DNA from: Christensenella hongkongensis
GTDB lineage: Bacteria > Bacillota > Clostridia > Christensenellales > Christensenellaceae
Length of the DNA: 36,834 bases
Direction: 5' to 3'
NCBI RefSeq assembly: GCF_000981035.1
Contig: NZ_LAYJ01000022.1
Coordinates: 1-36,834 of the forward strand
A program made the position numbers and the translations under genes. This document shows, piece after piece, positions 34,638 through 36,834 of the stretch. The first letter of the stretch is position 1. Every line of letters begins with the position of its first letter. The notes under the pieces are model-generated. The model saw only the letters and a program-made list of their open reading frames with translations, searched no databases and was not told the origin of the DNA.

Positions 34638-35936
34638 ATGGAAAATCCGTTGAAAACACTGCTCGACAAAAACTCAAAAGACTATACGCCCCAGTTTTCA
34701 GTAACCGTGGCAAATGAATTTGTAATCAGGGTGTGCATGGAGCACGCCAAAAAGAACAACCGTATGTTTATGGCGGAGGCCAGCGTAAACCAGGTAGACC
34801 AGTTTGGCGGCTATACGGGCATGAAGCCAAAGGATTTTGCGAACATGATCGAAAACATGGCAAAGGACGTAGGCATAGATCCCTCCCACGTTATCATGAG
34901 CGGAGACCATCTCGGCCCGTTTACCATGCAGGATAAAAACGAAGACGAGGCAATGGAATACTCGAGGGAGCTTGTGCGCCAGTATGTGGAGGCGGGCTTT
35001 CGCAAAATACACCTCGACACCAGCATGCGCCTTGCAGACGATCCGCAGGACAGGCCGCTTGCAACAGAGGTCAGCACGCGCCGCGCGGTAGAGCTTGCCA
35101 AAATTTCCGAGGATGCGTACGCGCGCACCAAAGACGACGTATCGTGGAAGTACCGCCCGGTGTATATCATCGGCAGCGAGGTTCCCGTACCGGGCGGCAC
35201 GCAGGACGAGGAAACGTTGCAGGTTACAAAGCCGGAGGATTTGCGCGTCACCTTGGACGGCTACAAAAAGGCGTTTACAGACGCCGGTTTAAAGCAGGTA
35301 TGGGACGACGTTGTGTGCGTTGTCGCGCAGGTGGGCGTGGAATTTTCAGACGAGGCAGTGCACGATTTCGAGCCGGAAAAAGCCGTTGCGCTTGCAAACG
35401 CGCTCAAGGAATACCCGCACATCACCTTTGAAAGCCATTCGTCGGATTACCAGACAGCCGGGAACCTCAAAAGCATGATCGACCACGGCACGGGCATCCT
35501 GAAGGTAGGCCCGGAGCTGACCTTTGCATACCGCGAGGGGTTGATGGCGCTCGAGCACATCGAACGTGAGCTGATCGGAAAATATCCGGGTATGCGGCCT
35601 TCGCATTTTGGCGATACGCTTGAAACGGTGATGCTGGAAAGCAAGCCGAATTACTGGATCAAATACTATCACGGCACGCCGGTGGAGCTGAAAATCAAGC
35701 GTAAATACAGCTTTTCAGACAGGTCGCGGTATTATCTATCAAATCCGCAGATTCAGGAATCAATCGACCTGCTGCTTGAAAATACGGGCAAAATGGAGAT
35801 ACCGCTCACGCTTATCAGCCAGTATTTGCCCATGCAGTATGAGCGCATCCGCGATGGAAAGATCGAAAATTCCGCGATGGCGCTTGTGAAGGATAAAATC
35901 GATTGCGTGCTGGATCGTTATACGTCCGCGCTGTAA
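34638..35936 (+). CDS. D-tagatose-bisphosphate aldolase class II, non-catalytic subunit (GatZ/KbaZ-like)
   Basis: 432 residues, full length for the family. Recognisable segments: FMAEASVNQVDQFGGYTGM, HVIMSGDHLGPFTM, FRKIHLDTSMRLADDP, YIIGSEVPVPGGTQDE, and FESHSSDYQT. GatZ and KbaZ support the catalytic GatY/KbaY subunit, which splits tagatose-1,6-bisphosphate. No catalytic subunit is seen in the window, so the protein may work alone or with a distant partner. GGAG lies about ten bases upstream; 14 bases after hxlB, so one transcript. Confidence 0.9.
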   Translation: MENPLKTLLDKNSKDYTPQFSVTVANEFVIRVCMEHAKKNNRMFMAEASVNQVDQFGGYTGMKPKDFANMIENMAKDVGIDPSHVIMSGDHLGPFTMQDKNEDEAMEYSRELVRQYVEAGFRKIHLDTSMRLADDPQDRPLATEVSTRRAVELAKISEDAYARTKDDVSWKYRPVYIIGSEVPVPGGTQDEETLQVTKPEDLRVTLDGYKKAFTDAGLKQVWDDVVCVVAQVGVEFSDEAVHDFEPEKAVALANALKEYPHITFESHSSDYQTAGNLKSMIDHGTGILKVGPELTFAYREGLMALEHIERELIGKYPGMRPSHFGDTLETVMLESKPNYWIKYYHGTPVELKIKRKYSFSDRSRYYLSNPQIQESIDLLLENTGKMEIPLTLISQYLPMQYERIRDGKIENSAMALVKDKIDCVLDRYTSAL

Positions 35937-35949
35937 TCAGGGAAAATAA

Positions 35950-35986
35950 AAAACGCCCGTGGCATGTGCTGTGGGCGTTTTGTTTT
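35950..35986 (+). terminator. Intrinsic terminator after the GatZ-like gene
   Basis: AAAACGCCC and GGGCGTTTT form a nine-base stem around a 14-base loop, followed by GTTTT. Ends the hexuloisomerase-aldolase transcript. Confidence 0.8.
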
Positions 35987-35992
35987 ACAGTC

Positions 35993-36346
35993 GTTTCCGA
36001 AGGCTGTTTCAAGTATTGCACCTGGGTTTCTTTCGCGCGGGAACAGCCTGTCGCGTTCAAAGCCTGCTTACTTCGTGCGCAAAGGCGTTTTCACGCAACG
36101 GGCTATACTCGCGCTGGCAGAGTGGATGCCCGGGCAACGCACGATTGCCGCGTAGAACGCGCAAGAATCGGAGTCTGTTGCAGGATATTGCCTGCAAGGG
36201 GCTTATGGAGGGCGCTTCATGTTGTCCTTCCCTGCCGCGCGCCCGTAAGCAGAGCGGCGTACTTTGCGGCGATTTCTTTCCCTGTACGCCGCGTCCCCTC
36301 AAAGGCAATGCCTGTAACAGGCTTTGGTAACAGTACCAAAAAAGAG
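35993..36346 (+). repeat. MITE-like element, copy B
   Basis: The left end GTTTCCGAAGGCTGTTTC (35993-36010) is an imperfect inverted repeat of the right ends of copies B and C (15 of 18 bases against 36529-36546). Bases 36056-36131 match copy D. Bases 36118-36142 and 36240-36300 match copy A. Internal hairpins: GCGGCGTAC / GTACGCCGC near 36253-36296 and GCCTG-taa-CAGGC near 36310-36322. I see no ORF with family similarity. Confidence 0.75.
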
Positions 36347-36361
36347 CACCCCACAGTATGT

Positions 36362-36564
36362 GCCGCGTAGAACGCGCAAGAATCGGAGCCTGTTGCAGGA
36401 TATTGCCTGCAAGGGGCTTATGGAGGGCGCATCTCGTTGTCCCTCCCTGCCGCGCGCCCGTAAGCAGAGCGGCGTACTTTACAGATATTCCTTTCCCTGT
36501 ACGCCGCGTCCCCTCAAAGGCAATGCCTGTAACAGGCTTCGGTAACACTACCAAAAAAAAGAGC
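36362..36564 (+). repeat. MITE-like element, partial tandem copy C
   Basis: A direct repeat of 36147-36350 at a period of 215 bases, with roughly nine bases in ten identical. It lacks the left 150 bases of copy B. Differences cluster in the hairpin loop (TTTGCGGCGATTTC against TTTACAGATATTC) while both arms of GCGGCGTAC / GTACGCCGC are kept, which hints that the fold rather than the loop is preserved. Confidence 0.85.
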
Positions 36565-36618
36565 GGCCTTTCTTCCGCCCCGTCTCGAAATAAAACGAAT
36601 CCCGCGCCCCCATTTTTC

Positions 36619-36647
36619 TTGACATTCCTTTCATTAACCCATACAAT
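36619..36647 (+). promoter_or_regulatory. Strong rightward promoter near the window end
   Basis: TTGACA (36619-36624), a 17-base spacer, and TACAAT (36642-36647). A perfect inverted repeat AGGGAA-T-TTCCCT (36654-36666) lies at the expected start point and could be an operator. What it drives lies within or beyond 36655-36834. Confidence 0.7.
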
Positions 36648-36676
36648 AAACATAGGGAATTTCCCTGCAATATAAA

Positions 36677-36765
36677 ATCGCAGCAGGCTGGAGTGCGGTA
36701 ACACTCCAAGCCCTGCTATCCGGTGCCGCGACACCCTCAAGCAATCCCATCAGGGACACTGCGAT
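36677..36765 (-). ncRNA. Candidate structured small RNA
   Basis: On the minus strand ATCGCAG at the 5' end pairs with CTGCGAT at the 3' end, enclosing a long hairpin (36683-36716: GCAGGGCTTGGAGTG / CACTCCAGCCTGC with a six-base loop) and GGTG..CACC. TTTTATATT follows the closing stem. A consensus promoter lies just upstream. The length is about 90-100 bases and no known family was recognised. The plus strand folds similarly but lacks the U-tract. Confidence 0.5.
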
Positions 36766-36773
36766 CAAGTATC

Positions 36774-36802
36774 ATTATACATTCCCTCGGGAATGAGTGC
36801 AA
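36774..36802 (-). promoter_or_regulatory. Leftward promoter of the candidate RNA
   Basis: Minus-strand TTGCAC (36802-36797), a 17-base spacer, and TATAAT (36779-36774). The spacer contains the palindrome CATTCCC-TC-GGGAATG (36780-36795), whose GGGAA/TTCCC arms resemble the inverted repeat at 36654-36666. Confidence 0.65.
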
Positions 36803-36834
36803 CGATATTTTGACGCGCGAGGGTTTTTAGAGCT

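Noticed and set aside
36683-36716. T-box-like sequence (GTTACCGCAC)
   Set aside because: It only recalls the GGTGGTACCGCG element. It is the loop of a simple hairpin, with no specifier stem or downstream synthetase gene in view.
36057-36740. 227-codon minus-strand frame at the right end
   Set aside because: It runs through both tandem repeat copies and shows internal repetition that follows the DNA repeat; no ribosome site or family similarity.

Overview
The window looks like a piece of an anaerobic Firmicutes (Clostridia-type) chromosome of moderate-to-high GC. The reasons are the oxygen-independent (cbi) cobalamin route, the C5 haem pathway genes, strong GGAGG ribosome sites, several TTG starts, intrinsic terminators with long U-tracts, and glycerol genes of the GlpK / GlpA-like / DUF1667 type. 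I cannot name a genus from the sequence. No rRNA or tRNA genes were seen.

Layout. (1) 2-372: 3' end of a SIS-domain phosphosugar isomerase and a terminator usable from both sides. (2) 431-22090, minus strand: one very long operon of 21 genes, read from right to left: cbiD-cbiL-cbiF-cbiG-hemA-cbiH-cbiJ/PC2DH-hemC-cobA/hemD-hemB-hemL-cbiX-cbiET-cbiA-cobT-cobS-cbiB-cobD-cbiP-btuR-cbiC. It starts from a consensus promoter (22062-22090), a compact cobalamin riboswitch and a terminator hairpin. The set runs from glutamyl-tRNA through 5-aminolevulinate and uroporphyrinogen III to the corrin ring, adenosylation, aminopropanol attachment and lower-ligand joining. The adenosylcobinamide kinase/guanylyltransferase (cobU/cobY), a phosphatase and cobalt transport are not here. 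Most genes overlap by 1-8 bases. The only two large gaps inside the operon, hemD-hemB and cobT-cobS, are each filled by a palindromic element. (3) 22137-27031, minus: a 54-residue unknown protein and a glycerol operon (glpK, GlpA-like dehydrogenase, a second flavoprotein, DUF1667 protein). (4) 27054-28435, minus: two TetR-type regulators. (5) 28561-30872, plus: HU protein and an AqpZ-like aquaporin behind a long structured leader, then DUF488 and DsrE-like proteins. (6) 30839-32829, minus: zincin-like protein, M23 lipoprotein peptidase and a membrane protein. (7) 32985-35986, plus: MscS channel, then 6-phospho-3-hexuloisomerase and a GatZ/KbaZ-like protein. (8) 35987-36834: no protein gene; a tandem palindromic repeat, and a strongly folded segment flanked by promoters on opposite strands.

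The most unusual feature is a family of diverged, hairpin-rich intergenic elements. Copy A is 5953-6460, with perfect 16-base terminal inverted repeats. Copy D is 12823-12944, with an 18-base perfect inverted repeat. Copies B and C are 35993-36564, a 215-base-period tandem. Recognisable sequence blocks link A with B/C and B with D. They have no apparent coding capacity and resemble a MITE or ERIC-type family. Other points of note are the fusion of CbiJ to a precorrin-2 dehydrogenase-like domain, a glutamyl-tRNA reductase lacking most of the dimerisation domain, the absence of cobU, and a structured leader before HU/aquaporin that distantly resembles a cobalamin riboswitch.
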